A stretch of DNA of 49,913 bases, taken from assembly GCA_013151415.1 (NCBI GenBank), contig JAADII010000018.1:1-49913 (forward strand), read 5' to 3'. Made by a program: the position numbers and the translations under genes. Positions 27,260-35,378 of the stretch are shown here, one piece after another. How positions within the stretch are numbered: position 1 is the first letter of the stretch; each line of letters begins with the position of its first letter. Below the pieces are notes generated by a model that made no database searches, was not told the origin of the DNA, and saw nothing but the letters and a program-made list of their open reading frames with translations. This DNA is from Chloroflexota bacterium (GTDB lineage: Bacteria > Chloroflexota > Anaerolineae > J102).

Positions 27260-27310
27260 AAAGTCCGACGGCAGGCTTGCCCGCTCCGATACGGATGAAA
27301 ATCGCTTGCG

Positions 27311-27421
27311 CCGACCAACGTAGACCAAAGTAGACCAAGATAGAAAATGGGCCTTTTGGTCTATGTTGGTCCTATGGTCTATTTTGGTCAACGTCGGCCA
27401 AAGATGCGGCTCAAGTTTCAA
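27311..27421. repeat. Family-A intergenic repeat with imperfect long hairpin
   Basis: The 188-bp gap 27260-27447 contains GTAGACCAAAGTAGACCA words (from about 27319) followed by the inverse GGTCTATGTTGGTCC and GGTCTATTTTGGTC (27358-27389). The outer edges CCGAC (27311) and GTCGG (27393) also pair. The tail GGCTCAAGTTTCAAA is shared with 3978-3992. This looks like a dispersed non-coding repeat. Confidence 0.65.
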
Positions 27422-27447
27422 ATGAGTAATCACTTAACAGGAAGACG

Positions 27448-29316
27448 ATGGGACGATTCTTCACCCCTGCTCCGCCCGCCATCTTGCCCGGCTACATGGG
27501 CAAAATCTTGCGCGTGGACCTGACCACAGGCCGTCTGTGGGATGAACCGCTCAACGAAGCCTATGCTCGCGATTTCATCGGCGGTAGCGGCCTGGCCGCG
27601 CGCTATCTGGCCGACCTGGCCGGATCGGACACCGACCCACTTGGCCCCGAGAATCCGCTTATCTTCATGACCGGCCCTTTGGTGGGAACCACGACGCCGG
27701 CCGCAGGACGGTTTTCAGTGGTCGCGCGTTCGCCCGCGACCGGGCTCACGGGCGAGGCCAATTCGGGCGGCTATTGGGGTCCCGAGCTACGTCGCGCGGG
27801 ATATGACGGCATCATCATCACCGGCCAGGCCAAGCGCCCCGCGTGGTTGGAAATCCGAGAGGGCATGGCCCCCCGTCTGCACCAGGCCGACCATCTTTGG
27901 GGCCTGGACATGTATGAGACGCAGGCCGCGATTCGCGAGGAGATGGGCGACAACCGCGCTCGCGTGGCCTGCATTGGCCCTGCAGGGGAAAATCTTGTGC
28001 TCTATGCCGGGGTGATGAACGACCACGGTCGAGCCGCGGCGCGCACGGGCATGGGCGCGGTTATGGGAAGCAAGCGGCTCAAGGCCATCGCGGTGCGCGG
28101 CCGCGCCAAAGTTCCTCTGCACAATCCAGAAGCCAACAAAACCGCCAATCGTCATGTCACCCAACATGTCATCGACGACATCACCGCGCAGATGATGCGA
28201 TTGGGCGGGACCATGCTCTCCATGGATTTTGGCCCCATCACCGGCGATGTGCCCGCGCGCTATTACACCACCAACGAGTTGGACGGCATCGAAGACCGCA
28301 TCAACGCCGGACAACTGAGCGACAATTATCTCAAGCGTCACGTGCCTTGTTTCCGCTGCCCCATCGCCTGCGGTCGCGAGGTCGAGTTGCCCGGCGTGGA
28401 GGGCGTGGTGGACGGCCCGGAATATGAGACCGCGGTCTCCTTTGGCCCCATCATTGGTTCGGACGATCTGGAGGCCGCGGCGCTGGCCGGGCACTTGTGC
28501 AACCGCTATGGCCTGGACGCCATCTCTTGCGGCTCGACCATTGCTTTCGCCTATTATCTCTTCGAAAACGGGATCATCGACGAGCGCGTGACCGATGGCC
28601 TGACGTTGCGTTGGGGCGACCCCCAGCCCGCCCTTGTCTTGATCGAAAAAATCGCCCATCGCCAAGGGTTCGGTGATCTGCTGGCCGAGGGCGCGGCGCG
28701 CGTGGGCGAGGCGTTGGGCGTTCCCGACCTGGCCGTGCATGTGAATAAGCTGGAAGTCCCCTATCACGACGTGCACGCGCATTCGGGCCAGGGCGTGGTT
28801 TACGCGACCTCGACGCGCGGGGCCTGTCATATGGCCGGAGACATCTACCATTGGGAGCAAGGTCGCGAGATGCCCGAGTTGGGCATTGTGTACGGCGATC
28901 CGCACGAAGAATCGTTGGAAAAGATGCAGATGGTGGCGCGGGTCATGGATTTCCGCGCCTTCACAAACAGCGCCATCCTCTGCCATTTCGAAGACATCCC
29001 CATCCCCACCTTTTTGGAGCTGTGGGAGACCATCACCGGCGAGACCTGGGATGCGGACGACCTAGCGCGGGCCGGCGAACGCATCTTCAACCTGAAACGC
29101 GCGCTCAACCATCGCTTTGGCCTTACGCGGGCCAACGACACCCTGCCCAAACCCCTTCGTCGCGCGTTCGACAGCGGTCCCACGGCCGGCTACGCGCCCG
29201 ACATTGAAACCATGGTGCAATACTACTACCAGGCCCGCGGCTGGGACGCAACCACCGGCAAACCCACGCCTGAGACGCTGGAAAGGCTGGGGTTGGAGGA
29301 TTTTGTGAGCGAATGA
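27448..29316 (+). CDS. Aldehyde:ferredoxin oxidoreductase family (tungstopterin) protein
   Basis: 622 residues. The N-terminal domain GYMGKILRVDLTTGRLWDEPL, IGGSGLAARYL and GRFSVVARSPATGLTGEANSGGYWGPELRRAGYDGI is diagnostic for AOR. The 4Fe-4S cluster motif is CFRCPIAC near residues 295-302 with a later Cys in AILCHFED as candidate fourth ligand. The enzyme oxidises aldehydes to acids and reduces ferredoxin, or the reverse, using a bis-pterin W or Mo cofactor. Cytoplasmic. ATG 27448 follows AGGAAG. Co-directional with the iron alcohol dehydrogenase. Confidence 0.95.
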   Translation: MGRFFTPAPPAILPGYMGKILRVDLTTGRLWDEPLNEAYARDFIGGSGLAARYLADLAGSDTDPLGPENPLIFMTGPLVGTTTPAAGRFSVVARSPATGLTGEANSGGYWGPELRRAGYDGIIITGQAKRPAWLEIREGMAPRLHQADHLWGLDMYETQAAIREEMGDNRARVACIGPAGENLVLYAGVMNDHGRAAARTGMGAVMGSKRLKAIAVRGRAKVPLHNPEANKTANRHVTQHVIDDITAQMMRLGGTMLSMDFGPITGDVPARYYTTNELDGIEDRINAGQLSDNYLKRHVPCFRCPIACGREVELPGVEGVVDGPEYETAVSFGPIIGSDDLEAAALAGHLCNRYGLDAISCGSTIAFAYYLFENGIIDERVTDGLTLRWGDPQPALVLIEKIAHRQGFGDLLAEGAARVGEALGVPDLAVHVNKLEVPYHDVHAHSGQGVVYATSTRGACHMAGDIYHWEQGREMPELGIVYGDPHEESLEKMQMVARVMDFRAFTNSAILCHFEDIPIPTFLELWETITGETWDADDLARAGERIFNLKRALNHRFGLTRANDTLPKPLRRAFDSGPTAGYAPDIETMVQYYYQARGWDATTGKPTPETLERLGLEDFVSE

Positions 29317-29339
29317 TGGGATTGAGCATCTCTTAATAT

Positions 29340-29368
29340 TTGACCCTGGTCGCATCTCTCCGTATAAT
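29340..29368 (+). promoter_or_regulatory. Sigma70-type promoter for the SDR/acyltransferase genes
   Basis: TTGACC (29340-29345), 17-bp spacer, TATAAT (29363-29368). Predicted start near 29375, about 104 nt before the ATG at 29479. Confidence 0.8.
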
Positions 29369-29478
29369 CCTCCCTGGCCGCGTTCCATTTTTCCGCGCAT
29401 TTTGTTAGGTTCGCGGCGAGTCGTGGTGATAAATAAACCATCCAGAGCGTGGATTGGCGCTCTCAGGAGCCTTTGAAT

Positions 29479-30567
29479 ATGCGCACACTTGCTATAACAG
29501 GCTTGTTTAGCCCTCTGGGCCGACGTATGGCGCGACTTGCGTCCGAATTCGGCATGCGCGTCCTGGGCATCGATATCAAGCCCATGACCAAACCCTTTCC
29601 GGGCGTCGAATTCGTTGAAGCGGATATTCGCAACCCCTTGCTGGCGAAGCTGTTCGAAAGCGAAAACGTTGAGGTGGTCCTCCACTGTGCATTTCGCTGG
29701 CGACAGCGTCATACCGAAGAAGTGTTCGATAGCAATGTTTTGGGGACCATGCGTCTTCTGGGCGCGGCCGCGCTGGCGCGTGTGCGCAAAGTCATCATCC
29801 CCTCCAGCACCGTCGTCTACGGCGCGCATCCAAGCAATCCGGCGTTCATCGACGAGAGCAGCGAATTCGTAGGGCGGCCAGAATACGCCTATATTCGCGA
29901 ACTGCGCGACATCGAGACCTTTGTCAGCGGATTTCGTCATCAATACCCAGACATGATCGTAACGGTGTTGCGCTTCGCCAATATTTTGGGCGGCGGCATG
30001 TCCTCGCCCATGGCCTCTTATCTCAGCATGCCCGCGCCTCCGACGCTGTTGGGCTTTGATCCGCGGCTGCAATTCATTCATCATGATGATGTGCTGCGCG
30101 CGGTGGGGCATTGCATCATGGAGGATCATAACGGAACGTATAACGTGGCTGCACTCGACCCGCAACCGTTGCTCAAGGTTTTGGCCCTGGTTGGGGCGCC
30201 GCCTGTGTTCATATTCCATCCGCTGGCTTATTGGAGTCAGCGTTGGGGTCGAATGATCCGCCCCGAGGTGGATCGATGTGCGCCTTTGCCGTGGGATTAT
30301 CTGCGCTATTCATGGGTGGCCGCGACCGAACGCATGGAGCAAGAATTGGGTTTCACTCCGGCCAAAGATGCGGAAACGACTATCCGCGAATTTGGTCAAC
30401 AGCTTCGCGAGCAGCGCCGCAAAACCAGCTTAACCTATCGCGCGGCCGAGGATGGTCTGCGCACGGTCAAAACCGTGGGCAAACAAACCCAACGCGTGGC
30501 TCAGGAAGCGGCCAGGCGCACAACCGCGGCGGCCAGTGATTTGATCGCGGGCCCCGAAGCCACCTGA
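29479..30567 (+). CDS. NAD-dependent epimerase/dehydratase-like extended SDR
   Basis: 362 residues from ATG 29479, chosen because AGGAG lies about 9 nt upstream (an in-frame ATG at 29449 lacks one). Residues 1-30 form a Rossmann fold (AITGLFSPLGRRMARL, with the middle Gly of the usual TGGxGxxG absent). SSTVVYGAHPS and a YAYIR block near 136 correspond to the Ser-Tyr-x3-Lys active site, but Lys is Arg here. The last 60 residues are a charged helical tail rich in Arg/Gln/Ala. Substrate unknown; may have reduced or non-classical activity. Co-transcribed with the acyltransferase downstream. Confidence 0.82.
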   Translation: MRTLAITGLFSPLGRRMARLASEFGMRVLGIDIKPMTKPFPGVEFVEADIRNPLLAKLFESENVEVVLHCAFRWRQRHTEEVFDSNVLGTMRLLGAAALARVRKVIIPSSTVVYGAHPSNPAFIDESSEFVGRPEYAYIRELRDIETFVSGFRHQYPDMIVTVLRFANILGGGMSSPMASYLSMPAPPTLLGFDPRLQFIHHDDVLRAVGHCIMEDHNGTYNVAALDPQPLLKVLALVGAPPVFIFHPLAYWSQRWGRMIRPEVDRCAPLPWDYLRYSWVAATERMEQELGFTPAKDAETTIREFGQQLREQRRKTSLTYRAAEDGLRTVKTVGKQTQRVAQEAARRTTAAASDLIAGPEAT

Positions 30568-30623
30568 AAGTGACCTGCGCTCAACCGCGAACAACCAATC
30601 ATGAAACCGTGAAGCCAAAAATC

Positions 30624-31928
30624 ATGTCAGATAACGATCAAAAACACCGTTGCGAGGCCATCACCAAAGCAGGAACCCGGTGCAAACGCCCCGCTCAGGC
30701 CGGCGGGCGCTATTGCTACGCCCATCGCGCTTGGGAGGCCGAAGAGATGGATTCGCGCACCAATGAGACTGTGGTCGAAGTGAGCGAACAAGAGAGCGTC
30801 GCCGAGGCGGAGCCGGGAATCATGGCCAGCAGCAACGGCCAGGCCGCGACGAGCGAATTGCCGATAGGCGAGCAAGTGAGGGTCGAATTGGAACGCGCGG
30901 CCGAAGCGCAGCAAGCCGAGCCCGAAGAAAAGCGCGCTTTGCAGCCGGCCTCCTCAAGCCAGTTGATAGAGGCCGTAGAGCACCTGTTGGAAAACGCCAG
31001 CCCCGCAGTGCGCGAAAAAGTGCTGGCGCGGGTGCAAGAGCTGGTGGACAGCGGCTGGTTGGACCGCCAAACCTGGGAAGGCATCGCCATGGTGGCCCAG
31101 GTGGCCCTTGAAATGCAGATCGATTTTCTCAAACGCCGCTTTACGGGCGACTATTATGTGGACAAATGGGGCTATGACGCCGAAGTGGCCGAGTATATGG
31201 CCCTGGCGCTGGGTCTCATCTTCAAATATTACTGGCGTGTGGATATCGAAGGGGTTGAGAACATCCCCAATTTTGGCCGAGCGCTTTTGGTCTCCAATCA
31301 TTCCGGCGTTTTGCCCCTGGATGGGGCCATGATCGCATATGGCGTGCGCGAGTTTCATCCTGCGCACCGTCTGGTGCGGGCGCTGGTGGCCAACTGGTTC
31401 CCCACATTGCCCTTCTTTTCCATGATCCTGAACAAAACAGGTCAGGTTTTGGCTCATCCCGACAACGGTCGTCGGCTGCTGGCCGAAGATGAGCTGGTTT
31501 TGGTGTTTCCTGAAGGCTACAAAGGCGTGAGCAAGTTGTTTAAAGATCGATATCGCCTGGCGCGCTTTGGTCGCGGCGGCTTCGTCAAGCTGGCCCTGGA
31601 GGCGCGAGCGCCCATCATACCCATCTCGGTGGTGGGAGCGGAAGAGACCTATCCCATGTTAGCCGACGCCAAACCCATCGCCCGCATGTTGGGCTTTCCA
31701 TTCTTTCCCATCACGCCCACCTGGCCCTGGCTCGGCCCCCTCGGCTTGATCCCGCTTCCCACAAAATGGTTCATCGACATCGGCGAGCCCATCGAAACCT
31801 CGGCTTATGACGACGAGATGATCACCAACCCTGCGTTCGTATCCGAGCTTTCCGATCTGGTTCGCCAACGCATTCAGGAGCAGATCGACCGCCGTTTGGC
31901 CCAGCGCGAATCCGTATTTCTTGGCTGA
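30624..31928 (+). CDS. Lysophospholipid acyltransferase with N-terminal Cys/His motif
   Basis: 434 residues from ATG 30624. Residues 10-34 contain C-x9-C-x10-C-x2-H (CEAITKAGTRCKRPAQAGGR then YCYAH), a small putative metal-binding motif often seen on its own in short proteins. An acidic Gln/Glu linker follows, then a helical region and the acyltransferase domain with VSNHSGVLPLDGAMI near 222-236 (His of the NHx-D motif) and FPEGYKG near 295. It transfers acyl groups to lysophosphatidate or a related acceptor at the membrane. Follows the SDR by 56 bp. The fusion of this Cys/His module to an acyltransferase is unusual. Confidence 0.85.
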   Translation: MSDNDQKHRCEAITKAGTRCKRPAQAGGRYCYAHRAWEAEEMDSRTNETVVEVSEQESVAEAEPGIMASSNGQAATSELPIGEQVRVELERAAEAQQAEPEEKRALQPASSSQLIEAVEHLLENASPAVREKVLARVQELVDSGWLDRQTWEGIAMVAQVALEMQIDFLKRRFTGDYYVDKWGYDAEVAEYMALALGLIFKYYWRVDIEGVENIPNFGRALLVSNHSGVLPLDGAMIAYGVREFHPAHRLVRALVANWFPTLPFFSMILNKTGQVLAHPDNGRRLLAEDELVLVFPEGYKGVSKLFKDRYRLARFGRGGFVKLALEARAPIIPISVVGAEETYPMLADAKPIARMLGFPFFPITPTWPWLGPLGLIPLPTKWFIDIGEPIETSAYDDEMITNPAFVSELSDLVRQRIQEQIDRRLAQRESVFLG

Positions 31929-31934
31929 GCTTCA

Positions 31935-32036
31935 GTGTCGGGTTCCAGGTGTCATGTTCCAGGTGTCATGTATCAGGTTTCTGACCCTTGACACTCCAAT
32001 ACCCAATACCCAATATCTCAATATTCCCATATCCCA
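31935..32036. repeat. Direct repeats in gap before the second SCP2 gene
   Basis: CCAGGTGTCATGTTCCAGGT-type words occur at 31947-31977, followed by CCAATACCCAATACCCAATAT (31996-32016, family C in reverse orientation to 47.99-48.08 kb). The whole 120-bp gap is built from these short words. Confidence 0.65.
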
Positions 32037-32048
32037 CTCCCCACCCTC

Positions 32049-32453
32049 ATGCCCTTTTACCCCGATTCTGAGACCCTCTACGACGTAGTCAAAGAACTTT
32101 TCCATCGATTGGAAGAAACGCCCGGCGCGACGACCGAATTCGCCCGTAGTCGCATGGTCATCGACGTGCATCTCACGGAGCCGGAGGCCTACATCAACCT
32201 CAATGCGCGCACCAATCCGGTTAGCTTTCGCTTCGAGCCGGATGGAACCCCGCCCGATTTGACTCTGACCATGTCGGCCGACACCCTGCACAACGTGTGG
32301 ATGGGGAAAACGCGACTACGCGATGCGTTTTTCCGAGGTCGCATCCGAACCAAAGGCTCTATTTCGCGCGCCATGCAATTAGCCCCGCTTTTTCGGCAAG
32401 CCGAAGCCCTTTATCCACAAGTCTTAAAAGATAAGGGGTTGATTATCGATTGA
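32049..32453 (+). CDS. SCP2 sterol-binding domain protein
   Basis: 134 residues. VIDVHLTEPEAYINLNARTNPVSFRFEPDGTPPDLTLTMSADTLHNVWMGKTRLRDAFFRGRIRTKGSISRAMQL follows the SCP2 pattern, ending in the lipid-tunnel helix. No Shine-Dalgarno is visible before the ATG; the upstream gap is repeat sequence, so leaderless or coupled translation is possible. Its stop overlaps the end of the convergent patatin gene by 11 bp. Together with the other SCP2 gene at 25667 it makes two lipid carriers in one region. Confidence 0.82.
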   Translation: MPFYPDSETLYDVVKELFHRLEETPGATTEFARSRMVIDVHLTEPEAYINLNARTNPVSFRFEPDGTPPDLTLTMSADTLHNVWMGKTRLRDAFFRGRIRTKGSISRAMQLAPLFRQAEALYPQVLKDKGLIID

Positions 32454-33738
32454 TCTCGGCAACCACCCGTTCGAGCTGCGCCAACGTCAGCTTGAGTCCC
32501 GTGATGGGGTCGCTCACTCTGCCTTCGGCAAATGAGCGCTTCCGTCGTTCGCTCCTTTCCAACATTTTTCTTATCACCTCGATGTCATATCCGCTGGCGC
32601 GAATGGCCTCGAGCTCCTCGATGACGAATCGCCGCGTGATTTCAAACCCATGACGGGATAACGTGGCTTTGAGTTGGGGATATTGATCGGCCAAATCGAT
32701 GGTGACCGACTCGAACCCATGCCGGGCGATAGTCACCCGCGCGGAATAACGCATGATGTTGTAAAAGAACATTCTTGCGTCATCGCGCCGCGGTTGAATG
32801 AGGATGATATCGACATCTGGATGGCGACGACGCAGTTGCTTGATGTGATACTCCAGGCCGCTTTGCATAATGATGCGCAACACCTGAGCGCCCACAGCCT
32901 GGAACCCTTTCTCGCTGATGAAGCGAGCCTCCGGTCCTAACGCGGGCTGGTCTTTATCTGAATTGTCTAGCGGAACCAAAGGATTAATGCAAACAATCAA
33001 TTTGGCGCCCGCTTCGATGGCGAGGTCCAAACTGGCCGTTCCTCTCAATCCGCCGTCCACAAATTCGCGATCGCGAAAGCGCACTGGCCGATAAAGCAAC
33101 GGCACGGCGCTCGACGCGGCCACGGCTTTGCTCAAGGGCGCGTCGGCCAACTCATCGCGTCCAAACACCACCCTTTCGCCGGTGTCCAAATCGGTGGCAA
33201 TGATATAAAGCTCATTGCCCACGGTTTGAAAATCGTCATCCAACCCCAGGGCGCGTAATTCACGTTGCAAGTACTCCTCGAGAGTGCGATTATCATATAA
33301 GCCCGAAGGCATGATCTCCACCAGCGACCAAAGGAGATCAAACAAATTGATATCGCTTTGATGGCGCAGATAGTGTAGAATAGCCCGCTTTGCCGTGGCG
33401 GGCAGGCGCAAACTTCGACGCAAGAATTCGCGCGAATTGAGCGAAAAAATGTGCTCCGGCTGAATGCCGATCTGGCGAGGATGCGTGCCATCCACCATTT
33501 GCATCAATTCGCCGGGCGTCAGGCCCTTCGCCAGCAACGATCCCACCAAAGCGCCGGCGCTTGTGCCGACAATGACGTCGAAATCGTTCACGCTGCGATT
33601 GACCAACAATTCATCGATAGCCCGCAACGCGCCAATTTCATACACGGCTCCGGTCAACCCGCCACCCGCCAACACCAAAGCCGTTTTCGAAAACTCGCCT
33701 GTTCCACTCAATTGAATATACGTCGATCCGTGAGTCAT
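32443..33738 (-). CDS. Patatin-like phospholipase
   Basis: 431 residues from ATG 33738, 5 bp after the stop of the PhaR-type gene; an in-frame ATG at 33786 would overlap that gene. The patatin Gly-rich loop ALVLAGGGLTGAVYEIGAL forms the oxyanion hole, GTSAGALVG carries the nucleophilic Ser and VDGGLRG the catalytic Asp. Members hydrolyse acyl esters of lipids; some bacterial ones act on polyhydroxyalkanoate granule or membrane lipids. No signal peptide, so cytoplasmic or membrane-associated. Its gene order with a PHA-type regulator is suggestive of storage-granule function, not proof. Confidence 0.9.
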   Translation of the reverse strand: MTHGSTYIQLSGTGEFSKTALVLAGGGLTGAVYEIGALRAIDELLVNRSVNDFDVIVGTSAGALVGSLLAKGLTPGELMQMVDGTHPRQIGIQPEHIFSLNSREFLRRSLRLPATAKRAILHYLRHQSDINLFDLLWSLVEIMPSGLYDNRTLEEYLQRELRALGLDDDFQTVGNELYIIATDLDTGERVVFGRDELADAPLSKAVAASSAVPLLYRPVRFRDREFVDGGLRGTASLDLAIEAGAKLIVCINPLVPLDNSDKDQPALGPEARFISEKGFQAVGAQVLRIIMQSGLEYHIKQLRRRHPDVDIILIQPRRDDARMFFYNIMRYSARVTIARHGFESVTIDLADQYPQLKATLSRHGFEITRRFVIEELEAIRASGYDIEVIRKMLERSERRKRSFAEGRVSDPITGLKLTLAQLERVVAEINR

Positions 33739-33742
33739 GCGC

Positions 33743-34366
33743 TTACGCGGATGCCGAATCCTGATCAGAGGGCGACGAAATTTCATCCGAACGTTGTGGC
33801 GCGCTGGCGTCGGTCGCCTGTGTGTGCTGCAACAACAGCTCCACTTGCTCGGTCAATTGCTCAACTTGCTTTTGCAGCGCCTCCACATCCTTACCCGTGG
33901 GCAAATTGAGCCGTTCCAGAGCAGACTCAATCCGCAAATCGGGCATGATGTCGCGGGCAATGGCCGATGCATTCTCATGTAGCTCCTTGCGCAAGCGTTC
34001 GGCCTCCTCTTGCGCCAGCTCGCCTTTGGCCACCAAAGAATCGATGCGGCTGTCGATCTCCTCCTCCAACATGCGCAAGGCTTTGACCGAGGTTTGCAAG
34101 GAGCGACGCAGATAATCCATCGTGCCGCCACCGGTGCGCACCAACGAAGTCAGGATGGATTGCGGCAGGAAACCCGAACGCTTCTTCTCCCGCTCGAAAA
34201 TAATCTGCGCCAAAGTAATGCTGGTCAGGTCTGCGCCGCTTTCATGATCCACCACTTGCACATCCAGCCCCTCCTGGATCATGGTCGCGATCTCGTCCAG
34301 CGTCACATATCGTTTGCGCTCGGTGTCGTATAACTTCCGGTTTGGATAACGTTTGATTGTTCTCAT
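33743..34366 (-). CDS. PHA synthesis repressor-type regulator (PhaR DNA-binding domain)
   Basis: 207 residues from ATG 34366. The first 65 residues (RTIKRYPNRKLYDTERKRYVTLDEIATMIQEGLDVQVVDHESGADLTSITLAQIIFE) match the PhaR N-terminal DNA-binding domain closely. The rest is largely helical and coiled-coil-like with Glu/Leu heptads (MLEEEIDSRIDSLVAKGELAQEEAERLRKE and LQKQVEQLTEQVELLLQH). PhaR proteins repress phasin genes and themselves and bind PHA granules. No phaC or phasin gene is in the window. A consensus promoter and a palindrome lie upstream. Transcribed with the patatin gene. Confidence 0.9.
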   Translation of the reverse strand: MRTIKRYPNRKLYDTERKRYVTLDEIATMIQEGLDVQVVDHESGADLTSITLAQIIFEREKKRSGFLPQSILTSLVRTGGGTMDYLRRSLQTSVKALRMLEEEIDSRIDSLVAKGELAQEEAERLRKELHENASAIARDIMPDLRIESALERLNLPTGKDVEALQKQVEQLTEQVELLLQHTQATDASAPQRSDEISSPSDQDSASA

Positions 34367-34374
34367 GACAATTG

Positions 34375-34388
34375 CCTTGCCGGCAAGG
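34375..34388. promoter_or_regulatory. 14-bp palindrome at the ribosome site of the PhaR-type gene
   Basis: CCTTGCCGGCAAGG is a perfect palindrome lying 8 nt upstream of the ATG (34366) and downstream of the predicted start near 34418. Its AAGG is the only visible Shine-Dalgarno. It could be an operator for autorepression or an RNA hairpin hiding the ribosome site. Confidence 0.5.
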
Positions 34389-34424
34389 AGAAAGGATGAA
34401 ATGAACTGAACAACAGCATTTCTC

Positions 34425-34454
34425 ATTATAGAAACTTATGCCGCGCTGTGTCAA
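34425..34454 (-). promoter_or_regulatory. Consensus sigma70-type promoter for the PhaR-type/patatin operon
   Basis: On the minus strand TTGACA (34454-34449), an 18-nt spacer and TATAAT (34430-34425). Both hexamers match consensus fully. Confidence 0.85.
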
Positions 34455-34531
34455 ACCCCCATGACCAGCCAAGTCCGCGAGTTTGCATTTTCATCGAATT
34501 GGCCATAACCTATCTTCATCGCCTCACGTCT

Positions 34532-34544
34532 TTACTAGCAGTAA
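34532..34544. promoter_or_regulatory. Small palindrome in TetR upstream region
   Basis: TTACT-AGC-AGTAA lies about 77 bp upstream of the TetR start and could be an operator half-site pair. The rest of the 254-bp divergent gap is a C-rich stretch; I could not place -35/-10 boxes for the tetR gene. Confidence 0.3.
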
Positions 34545-34620
34545 TGATTCCCCCACTTCTTCCCCCACCCCAAGGCCAATTTCCACTCATGTTTTCTCAA
34601 CACACTCCACGAGGGCCTAC

Positions 34621-35259
34621 ATGCAATACGACATGCACCTATCCAGACGCGAGAGGAAGAAGCGAGACAAGCGGCAGCGCTTGCTCACCGAATCACTACG
34701 TCTTTTTCGGGAAAAGGGGTTCGAGCAGACAACTGTGGCCGAGATAACTCGCGCCGCGGGCGTCGCGAAGGGCACCTTCTTCAATTACTTCCCCACAAAA
34801 GAAGATGTTTTACTCGCACTGGGGGAACAGGCGCTGGGCAAATTACAGCCCGAAGAAATCGGCGTCTGGGCGACATTCACAACATCGCGCGAAAAGATCA
34901 AATATCTCTTTCACGCCCTGGCGCGGGGGTTGGATCGCGATCGTAGTCTGGTGAAAGAGATGGTCTTTCGCGGCATTCGGCTTCATGATCTGGTGGCGCA
35001 TAAACACTCGCGCTTCGACTTTCGAGCCACCATTGGCCTGTTGCTCTCTCATGGGCAGCGCCGAGGTGAGATTCGCGAAGACGTCGATGTGAACTTTGTG
35101 GCCGACATTCTCTACACTCTTTATTTCCAACAGGTGGCGGCTTGGGCCATCACCGACTTTAGCAGCTCGCTGAACGAACAATTGGATCAGGTCGTCGATC
35201 TCATCCTGGACGGCATCATTGTGCGGGAATCTGAACGGGAGCCTGAGTTGACGCACTGA
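34621..35259 (+). CDS. TetR-family transcriptional regulator
   Basis: 212 residues from ATG 34621 (GAGGG 6 nt upstream; longer in-frame starts lack a ribosome site). The DNA-binding helix-turn-helix is LLTESLRLFREKGFEQTTVAEITRAAGVAKGTFFNYFPTKEDVLLAL (about residues 21-67), the standard TetR N-terminus. The C-terminal helical part is the ligand/dimer domain with no recognisable specificity. It is divergent from the PhaR-type gene and 119 bp before the lone PEP-utiliser gene, which it may control. Confidence 0.92.
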   Translation: MQYDMHLSRRERKKRDKRQRLLTESLRLFREKGFEQTTVAEITRAAGVAKGTFFNYFPTKEDVLLALGEQALGKLQPEEIGVWATFTTSREKIKYLFHALARGLDRDRSLVKEMVFRGIRLHDLVAHKHSRFDFRATIGLLLSHGQRRGEIREDVDVNFVADILYTLYFQQVAAWAITDFSSSLNEQLDQVVDLILDGIIVRESEREPELTH

Positions 35260-35378
35260 ATGGCGTTGACGCACTCCCGGTTCAACTGAAATTTTGGCGC
35301 TTTTGGCTGGCCGCGGTTATCCTTGGTGTTTGTGGTTTTCAACCACATCCGATAACCCAATCACTCAGGAGATTTCCA

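Noticed and set aside
32409-32420. DnaA-box-like TTATCCACA.
   Set aside because: Single copy inside the SCP2 coding region, with no AT-rich DNA or further boxes; not an origin.
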